From NCBI GenBank assembly GCA_030428205.1, contig JAUIBK010000006.1, positions 53,794-117,793 on the forward strand: a DNA stretch of 64,000 bases. Reading direction: 5' to 3'. The translations under genes were made by a program, and so were the position numbers. The notes beneath the pieces were generated by a model that saw only the letters and a program-made list of their open reading frames with translations, did not search any database and was not told the DNA's origin. Within the stretch, counting starts at the first letter, position 1. Each line of letters starts with the position of its first letter. The DNA is from a bacterium (lineage in GTDB: Bacteria; Bdellovibrionota_C; UBA2361; RFPC01). Below are positions 24,103 through 34,009 of the stretch, piece by piece.

Positions 24103-24606
24103 ATGGCAAAAAGCAGAACACAGGAGTTAAACCTTACCACCCAAGAAGTTCTCGAGCGCTTTAGCTCAGGTCCTGACACGGGGGTCTTCACTGACGGAGG
24201 AGCCCAACCTAACCCTGGGCCTGGTGGCTGGGGCGTTGTGTATGTGCGAGGCGGTGAGGTTGTTGAGCAGCGTCATGGGCACGATCCTGATACCACAAAC
24301 AACAGGATGGAGCTTACGGCTCTCATAGAAGCGTATAAACTGCTCCCAGAAACAGAAGAGGTCACCATTTACTCCGATAGCGATCTCTGCGTTAAAACGA
24401 TCAATGAATGGGCTGCTGGCTGGGAAAAGCGTGGCTGGAAGAGAAAGACAGGACCCATTAAGAATCTTGAACTCGTCCAAGAGCTCTATGCACTTGCGCA
24501 AGGACATCCTCACGTAACGTTACAGTGGACAAAAGCGCACAATGGCGATCGCTGGAATGAATATGCTGATTCGTTAGCTACTGCTTGGACGAGGCAGGTG
24601 GTGTAG
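24103..24606 (+). CDS. rnhA: Ribonuclease HI
   Basis: RNase HI cleaves the RNA strand of RNA-DNA hybrids. The 167-aa product has the catalytic carboxylates in place: Asp31 in VFTDGGAQPNPGPGGW, Glu70 in NNRMEL, Asp92 in YSDSDL and Asp156 in WNEYADSLA, with His146 in KAHNGD. A 22-residue N-terminal extension precedes the usual start. The hybrid-binding loop (GWEKRGWKRKTGPIKN) is present. The promoter region is largely occupied by the palindromic element that ends 15 bp upstream. Confidence 0.95.
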   Translation: MAKSRTQELNLTTQEVLERFSSGPDTGVFTDGGAQPNPGPGGWGVVYVRGGEVVEQRHGHDPDTTNNRMELTALIEAYKLLPETEEVTIYSDSDLCVKTINEWAAGWEKRGWKRKTGPIKNLELVQELYALAQGHPHVTLQWTKAHNGDRWNEYADSLATAWTRQVV

Positions 24607-24619
24607 GAGGAGCCTGTAT

Positions 24620-24790
24620 CCTTCATTCCTCTTCCTGTTTCTTCATCCTCCTCTTTCTCCTGCACCTGCACTGGTCTCCCGTTCTTTCTCCCCGAGGATG
24701 AGGTGAAGGAATTTGGTGCAAGTGCAGGAAGAAGATATAGACAAGGAGAACGAGAAGGAAAAGGAAGAGGAGGAAGAGAAGGAAAAGTGG
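24620..24790. repeat. Polypyrimidine/polypurine inverted repeat between convergent genes
   Basis: A pyrimidine-rich strand (CTTCCTGTTTCTTCATCC..., CTCCTGCACCTGCAC) is followed by a purine-rich strand containing GTGCAAGTGCAGGA, giving imperfect arms of roughly 50 nt. It separates convergent rnhA and the lytic transglycosylase gene, a position expected for a bidirectional terminator. Confidence 0.5.
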
Positions 24791-24794
24791 GGGG

Positions 24795-25706
24795 CTAACT
24801 CGTAAGAAAGTTCGAAGGAAGTCGCTGATACTGGTCCTTGATGCTTGCATACTCAGCTCTCCACTTCTTGGAGTAGTTCAGAATCTTATCTGCATACCGT
24901 CGACTGATCTTTGGAGTTGAGCGCTTTTCTTTTAGAGCACGTGTGAGATTTGTTGGTCCCCAGTTATAGGCGATAAGGGCAAGGCGCTTGTTACCGTCGA
25001 ATTGTTTCTCGAGTCGCTTAAGATATGTGACCCCGAGGCGAATGTTGTAAGCTGGATCGTTAATCAGGCTTTGGGTGCCTTTCCAGTTAATCTGCTCCGT
25101 ACGAGAGATCCATCGACCTGTAGCTGGCATGATCTGCATCAGCCCGAGTGCGCCAACACGTGAGCGAGCGTTTCGTCGAAAAGTGCTTTCAGCAAAGATC
25201 ACAGAGGCCACGTAGAGCGGATCCATCGCTTGCCGCTCGCTTTCAATCACGATTGAGCGAGCAATAGTTTTTGGATCTTTGGTAGCTTTGCGGGTGTCGC
25301 GGATAAGATTGGTCAGAAAGAGGACTTGAGCTGCTCTCTGTTGCTGTGCGCCGCGCTCAATCTTATGTAAATAGGCGAGCTTGGCGGTGGGCGCTGATTG
25401 TTGTCGGGTAAAATAGGTGCTGTCTCTTAGTACGCTCGGGAGAGTGATGTCTTTTGAGGAGACTATAATAGCGAGAACAGAGCAGATCACGGCAGCAGAT
25501 ACGCTCAGGAGAAAGGCCACTGGGAGATGGGGGCGGTAGAGCCCGGGTGTACGAAGAGTTTGTGCGTAACTCAAAAAGTCCCCTTGCGAGAGATCCAGTT
25601 TAGGCGTAACGTATACGGTTTTGCCGTCAGTTAAAGACTTCGATTGGTAGCCTATGCGCTTCACAAGGTCAAATTTCCCCAGTATGTAATTATACGTCGT
25701 ACTCAT
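24795..25706 (-). CDS. Membrane-anchored lytic transglycosylase (SLT domain)
   Basis: The enzyme cleaves peptidoglycan glycan strands non-hydrolytically. The 303-aa product has about 60 cytoplasmic residues, a membrane segment near 63-85 (VAFLLSVSAAVICSVLAIIV), and a periplasmic SLT/goose-lysozyme-like domain. Motifs are AESTFRRNARS (catalytic Glu), VGALGLMQIMPATG, NIRLGVTYLKRL and LIAYNWGP. The long cytoplasmic N-terminus with the anchor is less usual than a lipoprotein or signal peptide. It is transcribed convergently with rnhA. Confidence 0.9.
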   Translation of the reverse strand: MSTTYNYILGKFDLVKRIGYQSKSLTDGKTVYVTPKLDLSQGDFLSYAQTLRTPGLYRPHLPVAFLLSVSAAVICSVLAIIVSSKDITLPSVLRDSTYFTRQQSAPTAKLAYLHKIERGAQQQRAAQVLFLTNLIRDTRKATKDPKTIARSIVIESERQAMDPLYVASVIFAESTFRRNARSRVGALGLMQIMPATGRWISRTEQINWKGTQSLINDPAYNIRLGVTYLKRLEKQFDGNKRLALIAYNWGPTNLTRALKEKRSTPKISRRYADKILNYSKKWRAEYASIKDQYQRLPSNFLTS

Positions 25707-25949
25707 CTATCTGGCCTCGTGGAGTAAGTGCTTCTTGTTTGTACTACAATTTCCCTGCCAGATTGCTTTTCTCTATTAATATCAGCAGTTTATGATGGTA
25801 TGGAGATGGGGCTAGGGTTAAGCGACTCCGATAGTACCCCTGGGGAGAACGTAGGTAACCCATTGATAATTTTTGAGTAGACACCTTTGTCAAAGATGAG
25901 CAGAACCGCTACCATGGCCGTTCGGATTTTCGCACTGGAGGATTAGACG

Positions 25950-27815
25950 GTGTTTGATGTGATTGTTGTCGGAGGAGGTCACGCGGGTGTGGAGGCGGTT
26001 GCCGCAGCATCTCGACTTGGTGTCTCTGCGTGCCTCGTAACGCTCCGCTTTGATGGCGTTGGTCAGATGTCGTGTAATCCGGCAATCGGAGGGCTCGGTA
26101 AAGGACACCTTGTCAAGGAAGTTGACGCCCTTGGTGGTCTGATGGCTAGAGCAATTGATGAAGGTGGTATTCAATACCGAACATTGAATCTCTCAAAGGG
26201 GCCTGCTGTTCGGGCCTCTCGGGCGCAAGCCGATCGCACTCTCTATAAATCAGCTATTCAACGTGCGGTAAAAGAACTTCCAAATGTTCACATTCAAGAT
26301 GGAGAAGTCTCATCTTTTCTCTTTGAAAACGGGAAGCTCGGTGGTGTTGTTCTTCGGGATGGAAGCGAGGTTCGTGCCCGATCCGTTGTTCTTACGACCG
26401 GCACATTCCTTCGGGGATTGATGCACACCGGAGAAACTTCTACACAAGGCGGTAGGCGTGGTGACGTTGCTGCCAATGCATTGAGCAGTCAGCTCTCCTC
26501 GCTTGGATTCGAGCTGATGCGTCTTAAGACGGGAACCCCCGCGCGTCTTCGTCGTAGCTCTATATGTTATGATAATCTTATTGAGCAGCCTGGCGAGTAT
26601 CCTCCAAAGCCATTTTCGATTATGACTTCTGCTATCGAACGAGAGCAGGTGTCTTGTTGGGTCACAAGTACTAACGAGCTCGTGCACGATACCATTCGGG
26701 CAAATAAAGAGCGGAGCCCCATGTTTAATGGGAGGATTCAAGCTGGTGGCGCTCGCTACTGTCCCTCTATTGAAGATAAGGTTTTTCGTTTTGCAGATAA
26801 AGCGTCTCACAACATCTTTCTTGAGCCAGAAGGGTATACGTCAGATGTTGTCTACCCAAACGGAATATCAACTTCTCTTCCACTTGAGGTTCAAGAGAAG
26901 TTTATTCGACAGATTCCAGGTCTTGAGAATGTTGAGATTCTACAACCTGGTTACGCCGTTGAGTACGATACGATCGATCCAACGGTGCTCAAGGCTACCC
27001 TCGAATCAAAAGACATACCGGGTCTCTACTTTGCTGGGCAAATCAACGGGACCTCTGGGTATGAAGAAGCTGCTGCTCAAGGCCTTATTGCTGGTACGAA
27101 TGCTGCACTTGCCTTGCAAGAGCGTGATGTATTTACGGTAAGTCGAGGTGAGGGTTACATCGGAGTTATGATCGATGATCTCGTAACCAATGGAGTCGAC
27201 GAGCCGTATCGCATGTTTACTTCGCGTGCAGAGTACCGACTTGTTCTACGTGAAGATAATGCAGCTGCTCGTCTGACGCCAAAAGGGATTCGGATAGGGC
27301 TTCTTTCACAAGAGCAACGAGAACGTTTCGAGCGAATTCAGAGCTCTCTTGAGGAAGCAGAGAGTTGGTTAAAGAGTACTCGAATAAAGCCGAGTGATGA
27401 GGTCAATTCATGGTTGACCACTTTGGGAAGTGCTCCTTTGAAGGATGCTCTCTTACTCTCTGATCTTGTACGACGCCCAGAAGTGAAACTTCCTGATATC
27501 TTTGCACAGATGGATTCACCATATGAACTAAGCAGCGATCTTGTGGCACAGCTTGAAGTTGAGCTTAAGTTTGCTGGATATCTCCGTCGGCAAGAAGAAG
27601 AGATCTCGCGTCTGAAAAAATCTGAGTCGTTGCGAATCCCAAGTGAGATGTCTTTTGATGATCTCCCGAATCTAAAGACCGAAACAAGGGAAAAACTCAA
27701 ACGTTATCGTCCAGAATCGATTGGGCAAGCTATGAGAATTCCTGGGCTTACGCCGAATTGCCTCTCGCTCCTTTCGGTGTATGTTGAGAAACATTGCCGA
27801 GCCCATGGGTGCTAG
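25950..27815 (+). CDS. mnmG: tRNA uridine-5-carboxymethylaminomethyl synthase MnmG (GidA)
   Basis: MnmG, with MnmE, installs the cmnm5 group at U34 of certain tRNAs using FAD and a folate-derived carbon. The 621-aa product starts at GTG (25950) with GGAGGA about 8 nt upstream. It has the dinucleotide motif VGGGHAG at 7-13, [56 protein letters not shown] and the C-terminal FTSRAEYRL and IPGLTPN regions. Length and motifs are standard. It stands alone, with no mnmE or rsmG beside it. Confidence 0.97.
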   Translation: MFDVIVVGGGHAGVEAVAAASRLGVSACLVTLRFDGVGQMSCNPAIGGLGKGHLVKEVDALGGLMARAIDEGGIQYRTLNLSKGPAVRASRAQADRTLYKSAIQRAVKELPNVHIQDGEVSSFLFENGKLGGVVLRDGSEVRARSVVLTTGTFLRGLMHTGETSTQGGRRGDVAANALSSQLSSLGFELMRLKTGTPARLRRSSICYDNLIEQPGEYPPKPFSIMTSAIEREQVSCWVTSTNELVHDTIRANKERSPMFNGRIQAGGARYCPSIEDKVFRFADKASHNIFLEPEGYTSDVVYPNGISTSLPLEVQEKFIRQIPGLENVEILQPGYAVEYDTIDPTVLKATLESKDIPGLYFAGQINGTSGYEEAAAQGLIAGTNAALALQERDVFTVSRGEGYIGVMIDDLVTNGVDEPYRMFTSRAEYRLVLREDNAAARLTPKGIRIGLLSQEQRERFERIQSSLEEAESWLKSTRIKPSDEVNSWLTTLGSAPLKDALLLSDLVRRPEVKLPDIFAQMDSPYELSSDLVAQLEVELKFAGYLRRQEEEISRLKKSESLRIPSEMSFDDLPNLKTETREKLKRYRPESIGQAMRIPGLTPNCLSLLSVYVEKHCRAHGC

Positions 27816-27973
27816 CTAGTGATTTTCCAAAGAAAATTCGAATAAGCTTAGAAAAATTAGAATAGGTCCCTCAACTTTGCTACTGTTTTGGCACTCTGAG
27901 TATTCGTTGCTCGGTTGAAGTCTGGATTTTGAGCCTGGCAACGGGCTTGTGTTAGCTACTATGGAGAGTTCCT

Positions 27974-29620
27974 ATGTTTCCTAGATTCCATTTCGCAAGC
28001 CTGATTGCTTGCGTTGTCTTTCTTCCATCTCTTGCCTTAGCAGTGCCACCTGCTGTTGATTCATGCATGCTGGTTTCCTCTGCTCCGGCACCAAGTGTGG
28101 ATGTACCAAAAAACATTGTTGATAACACGACGATTGAGTCGACGCTTGAGGTCTCAGGAGAGCCTGCGTTTATCTTTGACGTCGACCTTCAGTTGAATAT
28201 CAACCATACTTTTGCTTCTGATTTAGAGATAATCCTCGTTGCTCCTAGTGGGAGTGAAGTAATAATCACCACGGATAATGGCGGTGGAAATGATGATGTG
28301 TTTACAAGCGCAGTTTTTGATGACCAGGCAGCAGAGTTTGTTACTGACTTTGCTTATCAAAACCTAGTGCCAGCCCCACCCCTTGTTCCAGAGAGTTCTC
28401 TCGGCGCTCTCTTTGGTGAAGATCCCAATGGGACGTGGACCCTCCGTGTTCACGACGATGCTGGAGGAGATCCAGGCGTACTCAACGATTGGTCGTTGAC
28501 GATTTCAGCTTGCGCAGGTCAATTGCCAGGCTTTGAGCCAATGAAGCTCTACTCAAGTACTCCTGGAACGCCCATTGTAGATCAAACAGCTATTGAAGAA
28601 GTTATTGAAACTTCTGGGCATGAAGGGGAAATATGCCGCCTAGAAGTAGATCTTAATATTACTCACACATGGTCTGCAGACTTAGATATTCGATTGACTG
28701 GGCCTGATGGCACCTCGACTATTCTCACAACGGATAATGGCGGTGGAAATGATGATGTATTCGCGGGGGTTTTGTTTTCTGACAACCCTGATGCGGATAC
28801 GGTCACAGATCACGTTTATCAGAATGGCCTCGCAGTGGGTACACTCATTCCTGAAGGATCGTTAGCTGCCTTTATCGGAGGCAACCCTAATGGAACCTGG
28901 TCCCTTGTTGTTGAAGATGACTCAAATGGTGATACAGGGACTATTAACCTCTGGGGGCTTCGACTCACTTCCTGTGACACTGATAGCGATGGGGACACAG
29001 TGATTGATCAGTTCGACAACTGTGTCTCTGATTCAAACGCTGGTCAAGAAGATGGTGATAGTGATGGCTCGGGAGATGCGTGCGATCTCTGTCCTGCTGA
29101 TACCTCCAAAATAGCTCCTCTTACGTGTGGATGTGGTGTAGCTGAAACGGACACCGATGGTGACCTGACCCTTGATTGTAATGATCAGTGTGTATCCGAT
29201 CCGAATAAAACTGCTCCTGGCTTTTGTGGCTGTGGTGTTTCAGATGTTGATGCTGATGGAAGTGGTATTGCAGATTGTCTTGTAGGTGAAGAAGCTGACA
29301 AGTACTCAAGCGACATTGCAGATCGCATTGATGCGCTCAAATACAAGAAGAAGAAAAAGAAGAAAAAAGAAGTTCGTACAGAGATCAAAGAGATTCTTGC
29401 GCTCGTTGGAGACCTTGGTACGTATCTTGAGACCAATGGTTCTCAAATTCTTTTTGCGGCAGATGCCTCTCTTGAGAGTGCTGATAAGTTACAGCGCAGG
29501 CTAGCGAGGAAGCTCCGACGACTTCGCAAGCAGCTCAAGAATGAGCGTCGTCAATTTAATCGTGTGCGTCGAAAGGCCACTAAGATTATCTCGAATCTCA
29601 ATGCATCTTTTGCCGTTTAG
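27974..29620 (+). CDS. Secreted protein with two P domains and TSP3-like Ca repeats
   Basis: The 548-aa product has a signal peptide (1-23) and two tandem proprotein-convertase P domains (about 45-175 and 195-335). Each has INHT/ITHTW, SDLE/ADLDI, TTDNGGGNDDVF and the GTWTL/GTWSL ending. Asp-rich thrombospondin type 3-like repeats follow (DTDSDGDTVIDQFDNC, DGDSDGSGDACD) with Cys pairs (CGCGV), then a Lys-rich C-terminal helical tail with eight consecutive lysines (YKKKKKKKK). It is probably exported, calcium-binding and surface-associated. No catalytic domain is seen. A hairpin terminator follows. A clear Shine-Dalgarno-like GGAGAG precedes the ATG. Confidence 0.85.
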   Translation: MFPRFHFASLIACVVFLPSLALAVPPAVDSCMLVSSAPAPSVDVPKNIVDNTTIESTLEVSGEPAFIFDVDLQLNINHTFASDLEIILVAPSGSEVIITTDNGGGNDDVFTSAVFDDQAAEFVTDFAYQNLVPAPPLVPESSLGALFGEDPNGTWTLRVHDDAGGDPGVLNDWSLTISACAGQLPGFEPMKLYSSTPGTPIVDQTAIEEVIETSGHEGEICRLEVDLNITHTWSADLDIRLTGPDGTSTILTTDNGGGNDDVFAGVLFSDNPDADTVTDHVYQNGLAVGTLIPEGSLAAFIGGNPNGTWSLVVEDDSNGDTGTINLWGLRLTSCDTDSDGDTVIDQFDNCVSDSNAGQEDGDSDGSGDACDLCPADTSKIAPLTCGCGVAETDTDGDLTLDCNDQCVSDPNKTAPGFCGCGVSDVDADGSGIADCLVGEEADKYSSDIADRIDALKYKKKKKKKKEVRTEIKEILALVGDLGTYLETNGSQILFAADASLESADKLQRRLARKLRRLRKQLKNERRQFNRVRRKATKIISNLNASFAV

Positions 29621-29630
29621 AAATTACTGA

Positions 29631-29658
29631 GAGAGAGGGGGAGGACGCCCCCTCTCTC
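29631..29658 (+). terminator. CCCCCTCTC-stem terminator after P-domain gene
   Basis: An 11-bp stem, GAGAGAGGGGG with CCCCCTCTCTC around AGGACG, begins 10 bp after the P-domain gene stop. It shares its stem sequence with the hairpins at 18890 and 19648. A T tract is weak. Confidence 0.65.
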
Positions 29659-29729
29659 ATAGTTGTCTGATTTCTTTGGCCTCTCACGCCAATAACACCG
29701 TCTTATTTCCACTCATTCATTGCCCACTC

Positions 29730-29757
29730 TTGCAAGTAGCCAAGAGATGTGTATTCT
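29730..29757 (+). promoter_or_regulatory. Possible sigma-70 promoter of topA
   Basis: TTGCAA (29730) and TATTCT (29752) are spaced by 16 nt, about 65 bp upstream of the topA start. It is a plausible but weak match to the housekeeping consensus. Confidence 0.3.
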
Positions 29758-29822
29758 TTACACACGCCAACCCTCAATATTTTATAACGTTGTTTGTTTC
29801 TTGTTGGCGGTCGTGAGAGCAT

Positions 29823-32555
29823 ATGGGAAAGTCCCTCGTTATCGTTGAGTCCCCTACAAAGGCGAAAACGATTGAAAAGTTTCTAGGAAAAGATTACGTC
29901 GTGACGGCTTCGTATGGTCATGTGCGCGACTTGCCAAATAGTGCCGCTGAGATTCCTGAGAAGATTAAGAAAGAGAAGTGGACTCGGCTCGGTATCAACG
30001 TTGAGAAAGATTTTGAACCACTCTATGTCATCCCTGAGGGGAAGAAGAAGAGGGTGAGAGAGCTTAAAGCCTTATTAAAAGATTGTGATGAAATCCTTCT
30101 CGCAACGGATGAAGACCGCGAAGGGGAGTCTATCAGTTGGCATCTCCTTGATGTCCTCAAGCCAAAGATTCCTGTTCGTAGGCTTGTTTTTCACGAGATT
30201 ACCAAGAAAGCTATTCAACATTCGCTTGATAATACCCGTACTATTGATGATGACCTCGTAAAGGCTCAGGAAACAAGGAGGCTGATTGATAGGCTCTTTG
30301 GCTATAGCTTGAGCCCCCTTCTCTGGAAAAAAATGGCTCCTCGCCTTAGCGCCGGTCGTGTACAGAGTGTTGCCATGCGTCTTCTTGTTGAGCGAGAAAG
30401 AGAGCGGATAGCTTTTGTTCGTTCAAAGTACTGGGATATTAAGGCCATTTTCTCAAAGAAGGATGGGAAAAATCCATTTGAGGCTGAGCTGACTCACGTT
30501 GGCGACAAGCGGGTAGCCATTGGGAAAGACTTTGTTGCAACAACGGGAAAACTCTCAGACCCTTCGAAAGTTGTACTCCTCGATGAGAAAGCCTCGAGAG
30601 ACTTACAAGCTACGATTGAAAAGGTTTCTCCGGTTGTCTCTTCTGTAGAGGAAAAGCCATACAGCACAAAACCAACCCCACCATTTACAACGAGCACGCT
30701 GCAGCAAGACGCTAGTAGAAAGTTCCGCTTTGCGGCACGACACACTATGTCAGTCGCGCAGACACTCTACGAAAATGGTTACATTACTTACATGCGTACA
30801 GATTCTACCTCTCTCTCGGAAGAGGGGGTAAATGCTGCTCGTACGTTAATCGAAAAAGATTTCGGCAAGGAGTACCTTCACCCCGAGGTTCGAATTTACA
30901 AGACGAAGGTTCGTAATGCCCAAGAGGCTCACGAAGCCATCCGTCCTGCCGGCGACAAGTTCGCCTCTCCAGACGAAGTGAGACGAAAGCTTGGTATGGA
31001 GGCTTTTAAGCTCTATGAGCTCATCTGGATGCGTACCTTAGCGTGTCAGATGAAAGATGCGACTGGGAAGCGTATTGCACTTCAGATTCAGTGCGGTGAG
31101 GCACGCTTTCGTGCCTCTGGAAAAACGATAGAGTTTCCAGGATTCCTCCGTGCATATGTCGAGGGAACAGATGATCCTGAGCAAGAGCTTGCAGATAAGG
31201 AAAAAATTCTCCCTAAGGTTTCTGAGGGGGAAGAACTTCTTGGAAAGAGTTACGAAACACTCGAGCATGAAACCCAGCCCCCTGCACGCTACACGGAAGG
31301 GAGTCTCATCAAAGAGCTTGAGAAGAGGGGAATAGGTCGTCCAAGTACTTGGGCTTCTATTGTAGGTGTCGTGCTCAATCGAAGCTATGCCTTTAAGAAA
31401 GGAACAGCACTTGTTCCCACCTTCTTGGCAACAGCAGTGACTTCACTGATGGAAAACTACTTTACCCATTTGATGAATTATGATTTTACCGCACGGCTAG
31501 AGGAAGACCTCGATGCGATTGCTCGTGGTGAACGAGACAACCTGAGTTACCTCAAAGGCTTTTACTTTGGCAACGGTTATGCTGGCCTGCAAAATCTCAT
31601 TAAAAAAGGTGAAGAAGAGATCGATCCACGTGTCGTCTGTGGCATTGAGATCGGAAAAGACAACGACGGAAATGTTGTTGAAGTGCGCATAGGGCGGTAC
31701 GGACCGTTTCTTACCGATGGTGAAAATCGCGCAAGTTTACCTGACGACGTCCCGCCTGATGAACTGAGCCCTGAAAAAGCATTAGAGATCATCGAAACTG
31801 CCAAACTTGGTCCACAGTCACTTGGTGATCATCCGCAATCTGGCCTACCGGTTTACCTAAAGAATGGACGATACGGGCCCTATCTTCAGCTTGGTGACAT
31901 GGAAGAGGGGGAAGAAAAACCAAAGATGGCATCCCTCCTTCCTGGAATGGACCCCAAGGAAGTTACTTTTGAGCTAGCGGTAAAGCTTCTTGATCTTCCA
32001 AAAGTAGTTGGAAAGTTCCCCGAGAACAATGAGGATATTGAAGTAGCAAATGGCCGGTACGGCCCATACGTGAAGTGCGGCTCTGAGACTCGTACGATCC
32101 CAATGGACGACATGTCTCCACTTACCATTACGCTCGATCAAGCTATTGAGCTTCTCAAGCAACCTAAGCGTAGAGGCCGTTCGGCGCAGCCCAAAAACCT
32201 TAAAGAGCTGGGAAAACACCCTGCTACCGAGCGAATGCTTGTGATTAAAAGCGGCCGATTTGGACCGTACGTTACCGACGGCGAAGTGAATGCTTCTCTC
32301 CCAAAGGGAAACGACCCTAATGATGTTACGATGGATGACGCAGTAAATCTTCTTGAAGCTCGCCTTGCAAAGCTTGCTTCACAAGGGAAAACACCAGGGA
32401 AGAAAAAAGCAGCCAAGAAGAAATCAAAGTCTAAAGCCAAGGCGAAGTCAAAAAGCAAGGCGAAAACAAAGTCAAAAGCTAAGACGAAGAGTAAGGCGAA
32501 GAAGAAATCAAAGGCAAAGTCAAAGACGAAGAGCAAAGCAAAAGCGAAGTCCTAA
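29823..32555 (+). CDS. topA: DNA topoisomerase I
   Basis: Type IA topoisomerase that relaxes negative supercoils. The 910-aa product has the TOPRIM domain (SLVIVESPTKAKTIEKFLG, ATDEDREGESISWHL), the SAGRVQSVA motif, and the active-site tyrosine Y323 in YITYMRTDS. Instead of C-terminal zinc fingers it carries Topo_C-type repeats with GRYGPYLQ, GRYGPYVK and GRFGPYVT. It then ends in a Lys/Ser/Ala tail of about 56 residues (KSKAKAKSKSKAK pattern), which probably binds DNA non-specifically. It stands alone, convergent with the kinase gene. Confidence 0.96.
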   Translation: MGKSLVIVESPTKAKTIEKFLGKDYVVTASYGHVRDLPNSAAEIPEKIKKEKWTRLGINVEKDFEPLYVIPEGKKKRVRELKALLKDCDEILLATDEDREGESISWHLLDVLKPKIPVRRLVFHEITKKAIQHSLDNTRTIDDDLVKAQETRRLIDRLFGYSLSPLLWKKMAPRLSAGRVQSVAMRLLVERERERIAFVRSKYWDIKAIFSKKDGKNPFEAELTHVGDKRVAIGKDFVATTGKLSDPSKVVLLDEKASRDLQATIEKVSPVVSSVEEKPYSTKPTPPFTTSTLQQDASRKFRFAARHTMSVAQTLYENGYITYMRTDSTSLSEEGVNAARTLIEKDFGKEYLHPEVRIYKTKVRNAQEAHEAIRPAGDKFASPDEVRRKLGMEAFKLYELIWMRTLACQMKDATGKRIALQIQCGEARFRASGKTIEFPGFLRAYVEGTDDPEQELADKEKILPKVSEGEELLGKSYETLEHETQPPARYTEGSLIKELEKRGIGRPSTWASIVGVVLNRSYAFKKGTALVPTFLATAVTSLMENYFTHLMNYDFTARLEEDLDAIARGERDNLSYLKGFYFGNGYAGLQNLIKKGEEEIDPRVVCGIEIGKDNDGNVVEVRIGRYGPFLTDGENRASLPDDVPPDELSPEKALEIIETAKLGPQSLGDHPQSGLPVYLKNGRYGPYLQLGDMEEGEEKPKMASLLPGMDPKEVTFELAVKLLDLPKVVGKFPENNEDIEVANGRYGPYVKCGSETRTIPMDDMSPLTITLDQAIELLKQPKRRGRSAQPKNLKELGKHPATERMLVIKSGRFGPYVTDGEVNASLPKGNDPNDVTMDDAVNLLEARLAKLASQGKTPGKKKAAKKKSKSKAKAKSKSKAKTKSKAKTKSKAKKKSKAKSKTKSKAKAKS

Positions 32556-32581
32556 GTTAGACTACCTCCTACGTCTTACTA

Positions 32582-34009
32582 TCAAGGTTTAGTGAAATCC
32601 TGCGAGATATCAAACAGAGGGAGATCTTCTTCGTGTTTGGCGTTGTTTGACTTCTTGAACATAGTAGGTGTCCGTTCGCTGTTTACCGGTTGTACATAGA
32701 CAGGTTCAGCGGGCATGAGAGAGTAGAGGTACTCTTGTGCTGTATACTTTGCAGTAGGATGAACAAGAAAGAGAAGTGTGCCGGCAACAACAATTCCTAG
32801 GACAAGAAGTTCGAGAATGGGAGCGTGAGAGAGTGGCCCTCCGTTTATAAACTCTAGTGGAAGACGCAATATCGAAGGGAGCCCCCCACGTCTTCGTCTT
32901 CGTGCTTGTTTGATAAATTTTCGATCGTACACAGCTGACTGGTGCCGAAGATCCATAATGGAAGTTCGAGAGCTTCCATTCATAGCAGTTGATGAGAGGC
33001 CGCTTGAATCGTCAGAAGCAAAAAGTACTCCAGGGCGATTGAATTCAAAAGCTACCTCTTTTGCCTTTTGATAGCGGTCTCTTGGATTTCGTGAAAGCGC
33101 TTTCATGCACACATTGTTGAGCCAATCAGGACAATCGGGGCGTAGTTTAATCGGAGGTCGAGGATCTGCATTGACCTTTTTTTCCATGAGGTCGGCATGA
33201 TTTGTATACTTATAGAGATACTTGCCGGTAATAAGCTCGTAAAGAAGTACGCCGAGAGCGTAAATATCCCCGCGCTCATCACACTCTTCACCAAGGAGGT
33301 ACTCGGGGCTGATATATTGCAGCGTACCTACAACTTTTCCTTTTACCGTAAGTCGATCTGTATGACGTACATCTTGTGTTTCGTTACTTTCTCCATGCTC
33401 GTGAGATGGTATGAAAGCTTCAGACTCTTCACGTAAGCTTGAGATACCAAAATCTGTAATTTTTATATCACCAGAGTCAGAAAGCATTATGTTTTCTAAC
33501 TTGATATCACGGTGAATAATGTTTTGTTCATGAATGGCCTCAAGCCCGCGTGCCACTTGGCGAATAATACGACATACCGTTGGTATTGGGATCAACGGGT
33601 TTTTCTTTAGGTAGTCTGAAAGAGCAACTCCGTGCACGTATTCGAGGATCAGTACGATATAGTCATCAGTGATGTGACAGTTGTAGAGCTTGGTAACGTA
33701 GTCACTTTGGATGCGGTGAGCAGAACGAATTTCACGGTGAAGCCTAGCAGAAGCAAGTTTGTTTTCCCTCAGCGAAGCAGGAAAAGCTTTTATTGCTACT
33801 TCCTGGCCGTACTTTTGATCGTAACCACGGTAGACTGTCCCTGACGCACCTTTTCCGAGAACTCTCTGCACGAGATAGCGATCGAGCAGTAAGCTCCCCT
33901 CAGGGATAAGAACAGGACTACCGTGTGCAGATCGTCGGCTCATTGGTGGTTTTGGATACTCATCTGTAGAGGAGTAGCAATATGTCCCGCTGCGCATGCT
34001 CAGATGCAA
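32582..34009 (-). CDS. Membrane Ser/Thr protein kinase (PknB-like)
   Basis: A Hanks-type kinase of 475 aa. The kinase domain runs from about 45 to 310: glycine loop GKGASGTV at 52-59, Lys74 in VAIKAF, HRDIKLEN at 166-173, DFG at 186-188, and GTLQYISPEYL in the activation region. After a Ser-rich linker a single membrane segment near 405-425 (LELLVLGIVVAGTLLFLV) leads to a short outer tail with no PASTA repeats, so ligand sensing differs from PknB. Substrates are unknown. The first 22 residues may be too long; M23 is an alternative start. Confidence 0.9.
   Translation of the reverse strand: MHLSMRSGTYCYSSTDEYPKPPMSRRSAHGSPVLIPEGSLLLDRYLVQRVLGKGASGTVYRGYDQKYGQEVAIKAFPASLRENKLASARLHREIRSAHRIQSDYVTKLYNCHITDDYIVLILEYVHGVALSDYLKKNPLIPIPTVCRIIRQVARGLEAIHEQNIIHRDIKLENIMLSDSGDIKITDFGISSLREESEAFIPSHEHGESNETQDVRHTDRLTVKGKVVGTLQYISPEYLLGEECDERGDIYALGVLLYELITGKYLYKYTNHADLMEKKVNADPRPPIKLRPDCPDWLNNVCMKALSRNPRDRYQKAKEVAFEFNRPGVLFASDDSSGLSSTAMNGSSRTSIMDLRHQSAVYDRKFIKQARRRRRGGLPSILRLPLEFINGGPLSHAPILELLVLGIVVAGTLLFLVHPTAKYTAQEYLYSLMPAEPVYVQPVNSERTPTMFKKSNNAKHEEDLPLFDISQDFTKP

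Noticed and set aside
32400..32555. Tandem repeat region as a separate mobile or repeat feature
   Set aside because: The repetitive DNA is the coding sequence of the Lys/Ser/Ala tail of topoisomerase I.
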